This document shows positions 26,385 through 35,787 of a DNA stretch of 64,000 bases, one piece after another. Each line of letters starts with the position of its first letter. Positions within the stretch are counted from its first letter, which is position 1. Position numbers and translations under genes: made by a program. Source of the stretch: Occallatibacter gabretensis (lineage in GTDB: Bacteria; Acidobacteriota; Terriglobia; Terriglobales; Acidobacteriaceae); contig NZ_LAIJ01000012.1 of NCBI RefSeq assembly GCF_001449115.1, positions 357,387 through 421,386 of the forward strand, in the 5' to 3' direction. The notes under the pieces are model-generated. The model was not told where the DNA came from. It made no database searches and saw only the letters and a list, made by a program, of their open reading frames with translations.

Positions 26385-27932
26385 TTACTCAATGCTGGCG
26401 GCCGCAGCTACGTCTCCATTTGACCCAAATTCAGTCGACCCAAATTGAATACGGTTGCGGCCATGCTCTTTCGCCTGATAGAGCGCGCGGTCGGAGGCTT
26501 GGACAAGTGCGGCGGCTGAACCGCCTTCAAATGTGATGCAGGTTGCAATACCAACGCTGATGGTGATGATGTCACCCAAGGATGTTTTGTTGTTGAGCAT
26601 CAATGCACCGACTTCGGACTGCATGCGGGCGGCAACCACTTCCGCGCCCTGACGGTCTGTATCCATCAATATGGCGGCAAACTCCTCTCCGCCATACCGC
26701 GCGAGCAGATCGCCGCTGCGCGTAAGGGCGCTCTGCAACGCAGCGGCCACTTTGATGAGGCATTCATCTCCATAGCGGTGACCGTACTGGTCGTTCAGAT
26801 TCTTGAAGTAATCGATGTCGATCATCAGCAGCGAAAGTGAACTCTGCAAGCGCATCGCGCGGGCCCACTCGGCTGCCAGAATCTGGTCGAAGCAGCGGCG
26901 ATTCGCGACGCCGGTGAGACTGTCGCGAAGAGAAATGACTTCAAGCTGATCCCGAGCCTGGCGCAACTCATACTGCGACCGTATGAGCCGGTTCTGCAGG
27001 AGGATCGAGCGCGCGCCGTAAACGAACAACGCGATGACGATTGCGGAAACCGCCCAACCAAAATGGGTGCGTGTTACCGCGATTCCGAATGCGAGAAGGG
27101 TATAGGTGTAAAGGATGGGGGATGCGTTGTCAATGAACGAGGTGAGCAGACTGCCCATGGGTGCCTTGGCTTCCGCAGGTTGCTGAGTCTGCGGAAGCAG
27201 CGCACATCCCGCTACCAGCAGGAATGGAAAAATGACCAACAGGTCATACATGCCTGTCTGTTCCTGGAGTGTAATGGTCACGTGGTTATAGAGGCCGGCG
27301 CAGAGCGTATAGGCCCACAGAAAAGCCGCGAGGATTTGATAGAAGCGGCGAGCCTCCGGGGCATTCGGGCGGCCCAGCAGTCTCAACGTGGCGAAGCCGG
27401 CAAAGGCAAAGTTTTCGATGTTGTAGGTGGCTTGCAGCAGGCTTGCGGAGATGGGCTTCGGAGCGTGATGCATGAACGGAAAGGTGGAGAAGAGTGTTAC
27501 ATAGACCAGGCAGGTGGTCATCACAACCTGCACTCCGTCGATCCAGGGGAAGAGTCCAATCTCCGGCCGGTCTGTGGGCAGTGAAATTGCCAACAGGATA
27601 GGGACGCCGTATAGCAAATAGAACAGATCGGAGGCGCCTGCATCGATCTGCATTGAATTCCGTGTCAGATCTTCCCACGCGGACAGTGAAAGCCCTACAG
27701 CCCAGAGAAACACCGCGGCTGAAAGCAAACTCCACAGAACGCGTACACGGGAGGAGCAGCGAATCGCTCTCCAGAAGCAGGCGAGGGCCGCAAACCATAC
27801 AGCTACAAGTTGGAAGGGATAGGAGACGGCCATCTTATAGGGCCGCGTAAGAAAAAGACACAGGGCGAAGAGTAACAGGTAGCCTGCTACGATCCCGACG
27901 GAACGGGCTACATAGAATGATCTGTTCCGCAT
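26385..27932 (-). CDS. membrane-bound diguanylate cyclase
   Basis: About ten hydrophobic helices (residues 8-320) precede a GGDEF domain with DSLTGVANRRCFDQIL and the active loop RYGGEEFAAIL. An RSGD I-site lies five residues before the active loop, so product inhibition is likely. The 515-residue protein makes c-di-GMP and probably senses a membrane signal. It is convergent with the CMD gene. No downstream gene is coupled to it. Confidence 0.92.
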   Translation of the reverse strand: MRNRSFYVARSVGIVAGYLLLFALCLFLTRPYKMAVSYPFQLVAVWFAALACFWRAIRCSSRVRVLWSLLSAAVFLWAVGLSLSAWEDLTRNSMQIDAGASDLFYLLYGVPILLAISLPTDRPEIGLFPWIDGVQVVMTTCLVYVTLFSTFPFMHHAPKPISASLLQATYNIENFAFAGFATLRLLGRPNAPEARRFYQILAAFLWAYTLCAGLYNHVTITLQEQTGMYDLLVIFPFLLVAGCALLPQTQQPAEAKAPMGSLLTSFIDNASPILYTYTLLAFGIAVTRTHFGWAVSAIVIALFVYGARSILLQNRLIRSQYELRQARDQLEVISLRDSLTGVANRRCFDQILAAEWARAMRLQSSLSLLMIDIDYFKNLNDQYGHRYGDECLIKVAAALQSALTRSGDLLARYGGEEFAAILMDTDRQGAEVVAARMQSEVGALMLNNKTSLGDIITISVGIATCITFEGGSAAALVQASDRALYQAKEHGRNRIQFGSTEFGSNGDVAAAASIE

Positions 27933-27940
27933 AACATAGC

Positions 27941-28453
27941 TTAACTTAAACTGAGCCGAAAGAGACCTTGATCTAAACCGGTGCGGATTTGTTGTGCGAT
28001 GGATTTTGCGTCTGCGGCGTCATCGCTGATTTCGTGTTTCGGGAGGCCCTGGAACATTTTGTAGAAGTCACGATAGACGGCGTAGTCGGAGATTTTGCCT
28101 TCAGGCCTTGCGGCGGCACGCTGCTCGCAGGTTGCGAGGCTGGGCCGCACGATCACGAAATCGATGGGGATTTCCTTGAGGATTTTGCGGGCAGTGTCGA
28201 GGAATTCCAGGGGGAAGGAAAAGTCCAGGAGAACTTCATAGCCGCTGCGTGCCAGAGGCACGGAGGCTGCGGTGATGGAACGCATGAGTATGCGGAATCT
28301 TTCGTGCCGAGGCTTTGCGTCCGGTTTTATGAAGACCGGCCAGAAGAGATCGCCTTCGATATAGGAGAGCGGCGCGGGAGAGATGGCGATCAGTTCCCGC
28401 GCGATGGTGGTTTTACCTGCGCCGATGGGACCCGAGAGCATCACGACAGGCAT
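27941..28453 (-). CDS. P-loop kinase-like protein
   Basis: The 170-residue protein opens with the Walker A motif SGPIGAGKTTIA (about residues 7-18) and has an EGDLFWPVF segment and a later VIVRPSLATCEQRAA block, as in zeta-toxin- or AAA_33-type small kinases. The substrate is not known. No antitoxin partner is adjacent, so a toxin role is not favoured. It precedes the GGDEF gene by eight bases on the same strand and may share its transcript. Confidence 0.75.
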   Translation of the reverse strand: MPVVMLSGPIGAGKTTIARELIAISPAPLSYIEGDLFWPVFIKPDAKPRHERFRILMRSITAASVPLARSGYEVLLDFSFPLEFLDTARKILKEIPIDFVIVRPSLATCEQRAAARPEGKISDYAVYRDFYKMFQGLPKHEISDDAADAKSIAQQIRTGLDQGLFRLSLS

Positions 28454-28527
28454 TGCGAATCTCCTCGTTGGCCGATTTTATGACACTGTGACGAATCGTG
28501 TGTTGCATGCGTGCCAAGGCCGCGTGA

Positions 28528-29844
28528 TTACTTATCGCGGCCCTGGTCGCGCAGAGTTTTGGAAAGGATGTTGAGGTTTCCGTCTGTCGGTGGAGGGTTG
28601 AGCCCGAGAATGTGCGCCATCCAGGGATAGAGGTTGACGTTTTCAAACGGAACGACCGTCTTGCCGCGTACGATGTCTGGTCCGGCGGCATAAAAGCTGG
28701 CCTTCATCTCCGGCATAACGTGCGGATCGAAGCCGTGCGCGCCGGGGATGGGCGGCGTATCGGGACGACCTGCCGGCGGTTCATGGGCGCGAATGGAGTA
28801 AGGGCCGGTGGCGATGACGACGGGATCGCCCTCGCGCGGATTCTGGTTGTAGTGGAGGCCGGCGGGCACATCTTTCTGCCGGTAGACGACAAACGAGGAT
28901 GAGGCGTGCTTGAGCTGGTTGTAGACGCGGGCGCGGTCTTCTTCGGTTTTGCCGTAGAGAAGCGAGCCGACGGCCTCAAAGTTGGTGAGGTCGGCGAATT
29001 TATCGAGCGTGATCCATGGGCCTTCGATTTTGACCATGCCGTGGTCGCTGATGATGACGAGATCGATCGGCAGGCCGGTAGAATCGAGCGCGGCTTTCAG
29101 CTTGCCGATGAGGCCATCGACTTTATGGACGGCGGCGCGAGTTTCAGACGCGTCGGGGCCGTACATGTGGCCTTCGTGGTCGGGCTCGGAGTAGTAAATG
29201 GTGAGGAAGTGCGGGCGGTCTGCGACAGGGAGTTTGAGGAGCGCAACGGCATCGTCGATGCGGGCATTCTCAACGGTATCCGTGGCTTCGGTCTTGCCGT
29301 CAAAGGTGGCGTACCAGGTGGGACGATAGCCGGCAATCTTAGCTTCTGAGCCGGGCCAGAATAGACATGCAGTGCGCATACCCTGGCTTTCGGCGAGGCT
29401 CCACAAGGGAACGCCGGAGTACCAGCTTCCGTCGGTGACGGCCGGGATGTTGTTGATAGCGTAGCGGGCCTGTTTTTGTTCGTCGTAAAAGCTGTTGGCG
29501 ACGAGGCCATGATGCTCGGGATAGAGGCCGGTAACGATGGTGTAGTGATTGGGGAAGGTGAGCGAAGGGAAGCTGGGCAACATGCCTTGTGGAGCCCAGA
29601 CGCCTTGCTTGCCGAGTGCGAGGAGATTGGCTGCGCTATCGCGTTCCGCGTAGTCCCAGCGGAAGCCGTCAAGAGAGACCAGCACGAGATAATGCGCCTT
29701 TTGCGCTGCGGGTGAATTGGGCCCGTTGTCTGTATGTGTGAGCGGCAGCGCCGGGTTGAGATCCGGCTGCTGCGCGAGGGCGGCACCGCAGATGGCAAGG
29801 GCAAAAAAGGAAAGCAACAGCCGGGCAGTGGAACGAATTTGCAT
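28528..29844 (-). CDS. secreted alkaline-phosphatase-superfamily nucleotide pyrophosphatase/phosphodiesterase
   Basis: After a signal peptide (MQIRSTARLLLSFFALAICG) comes a type I phosphodiesterase domain: VSLDGFRWDYAERD, then the nucleophile threonine in FPSLTFPNHYTIVTGLYPEHHG, and metal ligands in YSEPDHEGH and IISDHGMV. The C-terminal HGFDPHVMPEMKASFYAAG supplies the last histidine. Such enzymes hydrolyse nucleotide pyrophosphates or phosphodiesters outside the cytoplasm. The ATG at 29844 has GGGAGA upstream. The 438-residue length is normal. Confidence 0.92.
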   Translation of the reverse strand: MQIRSTARLLLSFFALAICGAALAQQPDLNPALPLTHTDNGPNSPAAQKAHYLVLVSLDGFRWDYAERDSAANLLALGKQGVWAPQGMLPSFPSLTFPNHYTIVTGLYPEHHGLVANSFYDEQKQARYAINNIPAVTDGSWYSGVPLWSLAESQGMRTACLFWPGSEAKIAGYRPTWYATFDGKTEATDTVENARIDDAVALLKLPVADRPHFLTIYYSEPDHEGHMYGPDASETRAAVHKVDGLIGKLKAALDSTGLPIDLVIISDHGMVKIEGPWITLDKFADLTNFEAVGSLLYGKTEEDRARVYNQLKHASSSFVVYRQKDVPAGLHYNQNPREGDPVVIATGPYSIRAHEPPAGRPDTPPIPGAHGFDPHVMPEMKASFYAAGPDIVRGKTVVPFENVNLYPWMAHILGLNPPPTDGNLNILSKTLRDQGRDK

Positions 29845-29912
29845 GCAAGTCTCCCGCATCAGGTTATCGCATGAGAGTGCGCGAGAAGGATGATGTGATC
29901 AGCGAAGACCAT

Positions 29913-32033
29913 TCAGGGGTTCCGCGGCAGAAAGAAGCGAAAGACCGTTCCGGATGCGTCTTGTCGTGTGCTGCTGCGAACGCGGAGAGATCCGTGTTGA
30001 CGAGATGCAATCTCTTTCGAGATCCAGAGGCCGAGGCCGTTTCCGCTGCTTCCTTTGGTGGTGAAGAACGGATCGAAGATGCGTCGAATCTTGTCTGCAG
30101 GAATGCCTGATCCGGTATCGGCCACGGTGAAGACAAAGCCGGGTTGCTGAGTCTCCCAGTTGCGCGAAACATGCGTGCGCACGAGGAGGCGTCCTCCTGA
30201 TCCGTCCATGGCTTCAATAGCATTGCTGATCAGATTATTGAGAACCTGGCGAACGTCTCCTGTAAAACAGAGGATCGGCCCGCTTGGATCCTGACGCAAC
30301 TCGGCGGCAATGTTTCCAGTTTTGAGGCGCCGTTCATGAACACTGAGGACCGTCTCAATGAGCTCGGAGGGATAAATTTGCTCTGGATTTGTCGATTGCT
30401 TGTGAAAGCGCAGCGTCTGATTTGTGATGATGGCTACGCGGCGAAGTTCGCGCTCCGCAGCTTCCACGAAGGACTGAACACTCTCGGGCGATTCCCCGTG
30501 TCCTGCGAGATAGAGCAGATTCGTCACTGCTTCCAGTGGATTGTTGATCTCATGGGCGATGGACGCGGCGAGTCTTCCGACGGCAGCCAGTTTTTCGCTC
30601 TGTATGAGCGCAGATTCCGCGCGTTTTAGATCGCTGATATCGCGGGCCTCCGGGACCATGTAGAGAACCGTGCCGTCCGGATCAAGGACAGGCGTGAGCG
30701 AAAAATCGAAGATGGCTACATCCCCGGAGGGCCTCGTGAGGGACAGTTCTGTGCGGGTGGCGTGTCCGGCGGCTGCGCGCTCCACAATCGTGCGCATCTG
30801 CTCGACCATTCCTTCTGTATGACGGAACCATGGACCGTTCCAGAATGACTGGCCAATGACCTCATCCCGGGAGATGTCGGCAAAAGTGAGCGAGGCGCGG
30901 TTGCAATCGAGAAGGAGACCTTCGCGATCGAGAATGCCGATGTATTCAAGGCTGGTGTTGTAGATGGAATTCAGGCGTTCCCGGCTCTCTCTCAAGACGC
31001 GCATGGCACGCCGCCGCTCCAGCACGCTGCGGAAGACGAGGACGACGCCTGAGAGCTCGCCCTTGGCGTCGAGAATCGGAGCCCCGCTATCGTCGATCGG
31101 GACTTCGCTCTCATCTTTGCGAATGAGCGAAGTGTGGTTTGCGAGAGCCACTACAGATTTGGTGCGCAAAACCTTTTCCACAGGGCTTTCTACGGTGACG
31201 CGAGTTTCTTCGTGAACTATCCGAAAGACTTCTGGAAAGGGAGTTCCAACAGCCTCTTTCTGTGTCCAGCCGGTGAGAACTTCGGCGGCCGGATTGAGCA
31301 TTCGGATGCTGCCATCGGGCTCGCATACGATGACGCCATCTCCGATACTTTCAAGCGTGGTGCGAAGCGAGTCGCGCTGCGTTTCAGCATCGGTCAACTG
31401 CTGCTGGAAGGCGGCGGTGATCTCACGATAGAGTCTTGTTCCGTACCAGAACACAAGGATTCCGAGGACCATGACGCTGCCTACGATGATGATGGGCAGG
31501 CGTTTGAGCATGCTGGTCAGCGCAGCGCGAGTCTGGTCTCGGATGGCGAGCTGAGACGCATTGAGCCTGGAGAACTCCTGGCGGAGATTGTCCATCGTCG
31601 CCTTTTCACGCTGGAGGAGCTGGGCCCGGTCCTGGCCGATGAGACGACTATCAAGCAGTTGCTTATTGATCGCGTTGAAGCTGCGCACACTGTCGGTGAT
31701 ATAGGCGACCTGCTTCGAGAGCGAATCGTCGGAGGCGGCTAAGTCTTTGAGAGCAGACAATTCGCTATCCTGACGGGTCATTCCGTCCAGGTAGGGCTGA
31801 AGTAACAAAGTATCCTGCGAGGCCAGATAACCGCGTAATCCGGTCTCTTCGTCGATGAGACTCTTCTGGATGAGATTGCTCTGGAGCAATAGGGACGTGG
31901 CCCGCGCGCCGATAAGGCGCTGCTCTGCGATCGATCGGATCTCAAGGCCGATGATTACAAGAAAGGCACAGCAGCACAGGATGGGCAATGCAGCAAAGCG
32001 GAGCAGAAGTTTTCGGAATGAGAGCTCAGTCAT
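29913..32033 (-). CDS. CHASE3-PAS-PAS histidine kinase
   Basis: The protein has two membrane helices (about 14-34 and 180-200) around a CHASE3-type extracytoplasmic domain, then two PAS domains (about 230-340 and 370-490), a HisKA dimerisation domain with the phospho-acceptor in SIAHEINNPLEAV, and an ATPase domain with NLISNAIEAM, DTGSGIP and GNGLGLWISKE. No response regulator lies beside it, so it is an orphan kinase. The ATG at 32033 has TGGAAA upstream; an ATG at 32066 gives a longer alternative. Confidence 0.92.
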   Translation of the reverse strand: MTELSFRKLLLRFAALPILCCCAFLVIIGLEIRSIAEQRLIGARATSLLLQSNLIQKSLIDEETGLRGYLASQDTLLLQPYLDGMTRQDSELSALKDLAASDDSLSKQVAYITDSVRSFNAINKQLLDSRLIGQDRAQLLQREKATMDNLRQEFSRLNASQLAIRDQTRAALTSMLKRLPIIIVGSVMVLGILVFWYGTRLYREITAAFQQQLTDAETQRDSLRTTLESIGDGVIVCEPDGSIRMLNPAAEVLTGWTQKEAVGTPFPEVFRIVHEETRVTVESPVEKVLRTKSVVALANHTSLIRKDESEVPIDDSGAPILDAKGELSGVVLVFRSVLERRRAMRVLRESRERLNSIYNTSLEYIGILDREGLLLDCNRASLTFADISRDEVIGQSFWNGPWFRHTEGMVEQMRTIVERAAAGHATRTELSLTRPSGDVAIFDFSLTPVLDPDGTVLYMVPEARDISDLKRAESALIQSEKLAAVGRLAASIAHEINNPLEAVTNLLYLAGHGESPESVQSFVEAAERELRRVAIITNQTLRFHKQSTNPEQIYPSELIETVLSVHERRLKTGNIAAELRQDPSGPILCFTGDVRQVLNNLISNAIEAMDGSGGRLLVRTHVSRNWETQQPGFVFTVADTGSGIPADKIRRIFDPFFTTKGSSGNGLGLWISKEIASRQHGSLRVRSSTRQDASGTVFRFFLPRNP

Positions 32034-32240
32034 TGCATTTTCCAGGCGGTTTTCCGGCTCCAGCATCGCGCCTGTGTATTGCGAACAGTAGATGAGTGAT
32101 TACAGCAAGGGCAACAAGAGATTTCAACAGGTTCATCAGAAGATCAACGCCTCTACCCGCAATGAAACAAGCCATTTTGATTTCCGGGAAAATCCGTGGT
32201 GTGACGCACAATTGCGATAAGTGTAAACTGCCGAGCGCGC

Positions 32241-33098
32241 TTAGCGGGAGTCGGAAAGAACGCCCTTCTGCGTGTCCCGGAGCATCTGGATGGCTTGCTT
32301 GTAGTCGAGTGAGGCGGGGACCGGGGCGAAGTGGGTTTGGTCCTCTGTGGTGTCGAAGATCTTGGTCTTGAAGAACAGCCGGCCGCTCATCTTCATCTGA
32401 AAATGCGTGATGCGCCAGACACCGCCGCCGACGTCGGCCTGATCGATGGCTATGTAGCCGCCTTTGTAGAGCCGGCCGAGGACTCCCCAGCCGAAGTCCA
32501 CATCGCTCTGCAGATGCCCTTCAAGATGCGTGGCGCGCTGGTGTACGGAATCGATCCAGATTTCGCCGGTCATCTGAGTGAGGACCGTGGTTTCGAGATC
32601 AGGCGGATTGAATTTGGGATTGGGAGTGAAGGTATAGCGCTCGACTGTGACTCCGGCGGCTGTGGTTTGCGGTCCTGCGTCCTGATAGAGAAAGGCCTGG
32701 GGCAGCACGCGGAGGACCTTCATGGCGCGCGCGGTGTCGGCGTCTTCCGATTGCTTGCGGTGCTGCTGCTTTGCTAGATCGGAGAGGAGGGTGTCGATGC
32801 GTGCCTGCTCCTTCTGTGCGTCGTCGGCGGAGAGAGGCGCGTCGTTGACGGAGACGAGCAAGGCGACGAGGCCATTTCTGGTCTCGGCAATGTGCTTGGT
32901 AGTGGTGAGGCGGGGGCTGGATTTTCGGAGTTGATACTGCATGGGGTGGGAGGCATCCTGCGTGGCGGAGAGCTCGTTTTGCAGAGCACGCTCGACGGAA
33001 TCGGCGCTGATTTGCTGTGTGGGGGTTTGCGGCGGGCAGGCCAAAGCCATGGGAGCAACAAGCGTAATCCCGGTCAGCACGGCCAAAAATTTACGCAT
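32241..33098 (-). CDS. secreted hypothetical protein (285 aa)
   Basis: A signal peptide (residues 1-20, ending ALAC) is followed by about 265 residues with a helical part rich in Gln and Asp (about 25-120) and a beta-rich C-terminal half with GEIWIDSVHQRATHLEG and FGWGVLGRLYKGGYIAI. This half resembles the lipid-carrying half-barrels of outer-membrane lipoprotein sorting factors, but the similarity is by eye only. The cysteine at residue 21 could be lipidated. It is a single gene on the minus strand. Confidence 0.55.
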   Translation of the reverse strand: MRKFLAVLTGITLVAPMALACPPQTPTQQISADSVERALQNELSATQDASHPMQYQLRKSSPRLTTTKHIAETRNGLVALLVSVNDAPLSADDAQKEQARIDTLLSDLAKQQHRKQSEDADTARAMKVLRVLPQAFLYQDAGPQTTAAGVTVERYTFTPNPKFNPPDLETTVLTQMTGEIWIDSVHQRATHLEGHLQSDVDFGWGVLGRLYKGGYIAIDQADVGGGVWRITHFQMKMSGRLFFKTKIFDTTEDQTHFAPVPASLDYKQAIQMLRDTQKGVLSDSR

Positions 33099-33371
33099 CG
33101 CGTCTCGAATCTGGCTCCAAAGGCATCTGGTGAAGCGAAATAGCAGTCTTTCTTATATTGCGCGAATTTGAGTGGCGCGCCTACTGGTTAGACTCTAAAT
33201 TGCCGGGGTAGTTTCGGGCTTTTGCCGGAGGGTGCATGCGGTTGCCGGAATGGGAATTGCGCTGGTGAGGGGAAAATGCTGCCGCCATGAGATTTCCTTC
33301 ATCCACGGCTGCGCGTAAACCGGCTACACTGGTGCTAAGTTTTACCAATTGAGACCCGAAGGGACTTGAAT

Positions 33372-33782
33372 ATGGCCATGGATACTACTCCGGCGCGCCT
33401 GGGCAAAAGCATTGTGGTTCGCGGCGAGGTGAAGGGCGCTGAGGATTTGACGATTGACGGTCGGGTGGAAGGCACGGTGCAGCTTGGGGACAACCGGCTG
33501 ACGATTGGACCGAATGCAAACGTGGCTGCTGACCTGGTGGCTCGGGATGTGCTGGTGATGGGCCAGGTTCAGGGAAATATTCTTGCAACTGGGCGGGTGG
33601 AGCTGCGCGCGGGCTGCATGGTGGAGGGCGATGTGCGTGCGCTTCGGCTGGCGATTGAAGATAATGCCGGGTTCCATGGAAAAGTGGATCTGACGCAGGG
33701 CACCGGAAAGGCGGCTGCGACGCCTGCGGGCGCGGCGGCCGAGAGCGCGCCGGTTCCAACGCAGGCGAGCCTAAAGATTTAG
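33372..33782 (+). CDS. bactofilin-family cytoskeletal protein
   Basis: The 136-residue protein has the DUF583/bactofilin beta-helix with the repeated hexad-like pattern: SIVVRGEVKGAEDLTIDGRV, VQGNILATGRVELRAGCMV, and so on to residue 110, then an Ala/Pro-rich tail. Bactofilins polymerise into filaments that shape cells or position enzymes at the membrane. The ATG at 33372 follows GAAGGGA; a TTG at 33366 is an alternative. It is followed by a methyltransferase-like gene on the same strand. Confidence 0.9.
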   Translation: MAMDTTPARLGKSIVVRGEVKGAEDLTIDGRVEGTVQLGDNRLTIGPNANVAADLVARDVLVMGQVQGNILATGRVELRAGCMVEGDVRALRLAIEDNAGFHGKVDLTQGTGKAAATPAGAAAESAPVPTQASLKI

Positions 33783-33865
33783 CCCTAACAATCTTGCAAA
33801 CGTCTGACTCTTAGCTTGTCTCCTGACACGCAGCGCTTTGTGCGCCGCGGAGGACTCTTAAATTC

Positions 33866-34516
33866 ATGTTGCGCTGGTTGGATAAACGTCATGGGAACCA
33901 GGCCGCCACTCCGAGCCGGGGAGTGACTGGCCCGAAGGTGGGCCGGCACTCAGGCGGGTGGACGGCTCTGCGGAAGCGGCTGGAGGCCGAGCCGGGGCTG
34001 CGTGTGCTGGATACGGGATTTACTTCGCCTACGAATATCAATTACCTGACGAACCTGGGCCATAGCGTGTACATGGCCGACCTGGTGCATGATGCTTGCA
34101 CGGGCGACTGGAAGCGCGGCGAGGACGAGGATGGCAAGCCGGTGTATGACGTGAACGGCTTTCTGGATTCCAGCCTGAGCTTTTCCGAGAAGAAGTTCGA
34201 CATTGTGCTGCTGTGGACGACGCTGGATTATCTACCCGAGGCGCTGGTGGCTGCGGTAGTGCAACGGCTGGCGGATGTGATGAATCCGGGCGGGAGTGTG
34301 CTGGCGCTCTTTCACACGCGGATGCAAGGCGAAGAGACGGTGCATTGCCGGTTCCATGTGACTCCGGGAGATGACGTGGAGATGCAGCTGGCGGAACAGT
34401 TTCCGATTCAGCGGGTGTTTACGAACCGGAGTATTGAGAAGCTGTTTGCGGGATGGAGCGGCCATCGGCAATTTCTGGCGAAGGATAGTCTTTCTGAAGT
34501 CATTATGACGCGCTGA
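33866..34516 (+). CDS. methyltransferase-like protein
   Basis: The 216-residue protein has the layout of a class I SAM-dependent methyltransferase: RVLDTGFTSPTNINYL in the place of motif I, MADL, FDIVLLWTTLDYLPEAL at motif II, and VMNPGGSVLALFH at motif III. Motif I lacks the usual GxGxG glycines, so catalysis is uncertain. It lies 84 bases after bactofilin and is probably co-transcribed. The target is unknown. Confidence 0.65.
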   Translation: MLRWLDKRHGNQAATPSRGVTGPKVGRHSGGWTALRKRLEAEPGLRVLDTGFTSPTNINYLTNLGHSVYMADLVHDACTGDWKRGEDEDGKPVYDVNGFLDSSLSFSEKKFDIVLLWTTLDYLPEALVAAVVQRLADVMNPGGSVLALFHTRMQGEETVHCRFHVTPGDDVEMQLAEQFPIQRVFTNRSIEKLFAGWSGHRQFLAKDSLSEVIMTR

Positions 34517-34580
34517 AGCGCGTCGAGGGACATAGGGACAAGGGACTAGGTAATACATAAAAGGCAAAGACTATAGATAT

Positions 34581-34619
34581 CCCACCTTGGCGGCAAAATA
34601 AGCACGCCGCCAAGGTGGG
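34581..34619. repeat. intergenic hairpin repeat, copy 2, between convergent genes
   Basis: A perfect 14-base stem CCCACCTTGGCGGC / GCCGCCAAGGTGGG with an 11-base loop lies between two convergent genes. It matches the hairpin at 6521-6560 in stem and loop size. It may act as a two-way terminator, though no long T-tract is present. Confidence 0.6.
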
Positions 34620-34630
34620 GTCCCCGTTAG

Positions 34631-35680
34631 TTATGACGAAAATGGCAGCCAGGGCTGGGGTGAAACGGGCGTGATTGTCTGCCTGGCGAAGGCTTCGCCG
34701 AACTGGGTACGCTCGCCGAGTTTGAATTCGCGGCGGATGGATTCGACGAGTTCTGAAACGCGCTTGCGGTATTCGGTGGATACGAATGCGTTCTGGCCGT
34801 AGCGCTGCTGGTAGCTCTTTTCAAGAGCGGGAAAATTTTCACGGACAAATTGGAAGAAGACAGGCAGCGAGCAGGGCTTGAGGAAGAGTGCGTTTGCATG
34901 GAGGAAGTTTGCTCCGGCTTCTGCGGCTGCGCTTGCTACGGCGGAGATGGAGGAGCGCGAGTCAGTGATTCCGGGCATGAGCGGTGAACACATGACGCCG
35001 GCGCGGAGGCCGGCTTTGCGAAGCTGCGCGACAGCGTGCATACGCATGTCAGGGCGGGGTGCGCGGGGCTCAAGGGTGCGGGCCAGGCGCGCGTCCATGG
35101 TGGTGATGGTGATGTGGATGCCAAGCTGATTGCGGCGGGCTACGGCCTTAAGGAGCTCCAGATCGCGGAGTACCAAGGCTGACTTGGTGATGAGGCCGAG
35201 GCGGAAGCCGCCGACTTCAGCGAATACCTCAAAAATTGAGCGCGTGATGCGCTGGCGGCGTTCGAGGGGCTGGTAGGGATCTGTGGCAGTGCCGATGCCG
35301 ATGACGGTGCCGGGCTTGAGGCTTCGGAGATCCTGGCGGAGGACCCAGGCGGCGTTTTCCTTGAAGTAGATCTTGCGCTCGAATTCCTCTGGATCGCGCA
35401 TTTCGAGGAATTCGTGGGTGTAACGGGCGTAGCAGTAGCGGCAGCCGAACTCGCAGCCTCGATAGGGGTTGATGGCGTGGGAGAACGGCGTGCCGCGTTT
35501 TGAGACGACCTTGCTGACGATGGAACGGGAGCGCAGGGGACGGTATTCGGTGAGGCAGCCTGTATCAGCGAGCGGGGCTGCGGCAGCGGTGCGGGCGAGG
35601 GGCGTTATGCGTGGGGCTGGCTCTGGTTGGCCGAGGATGGTGAAGAGGGAGTTTGTAAAGCTATTGTCAATTTTCGCCAT
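34631..35680 (-). CDS. radical SAM protein of the spore photoproduct lyase-like/PA0069 group
   Basis: The 349-residue protein has the radical SAM cysteine motif in NPYRGCEFGCRYCYARYTHE (CxxxCxxC, about residues 75-85), and the typical GTATDPYQPLERR block of the Rv2578c/PA0069 family. Members are of unknown substrate. The ATG at 35680 is preferred to 35734 because it has AAAGGCG upstream and a sensible N-terminus. It is convergent with the methyltransferase-like gene. Confidence 0.85.
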   Translation of the reverse strand: MAKIDNSFTNSLFTILGQPEPAPRITPLARTAAAAPLADTGCLTEYRPLRSRSIVSKVVSKRGTPFSHAINPYRGCEFGCRYCYARYTHEFLEMRDPEEFERKIYFKENAAWVLRQDLRSLKPGTVIGIGTATDPYQPLERRQRITRSIFEVFAEVGGFRLGLITKSALVLRDLELLKAVARRNQLGIHITITTMDARLARTLEPRAPRPDMRMHAVAQLRKAGLRAGVMCSPLMPGITDSRSSISAVASAAAEAGANFLHANALFLKPCSLPVFFQFVRENFPALEKSYQQRYGQNAFVSTEYRKRVSELVESIRREFKLGERTQFGEAFARQTITPVSPQPWLPFSS

Positions 35681-35787
35681 ATATTCGCCTTTTGAGTTAC
35701 GGTACGCTTGCGCGCATCCGGCGTCAAGGGCCATTCTGTAAGGGTTTGATTTGAGTTGATTTTGTAATTTCTATACAGGAGATAAAG

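Noticed and set aside
27941..28453. Zeta-type toxin
   Set aside because: Only the P-loop fold is shared; no antitoxin gene is adjacent.
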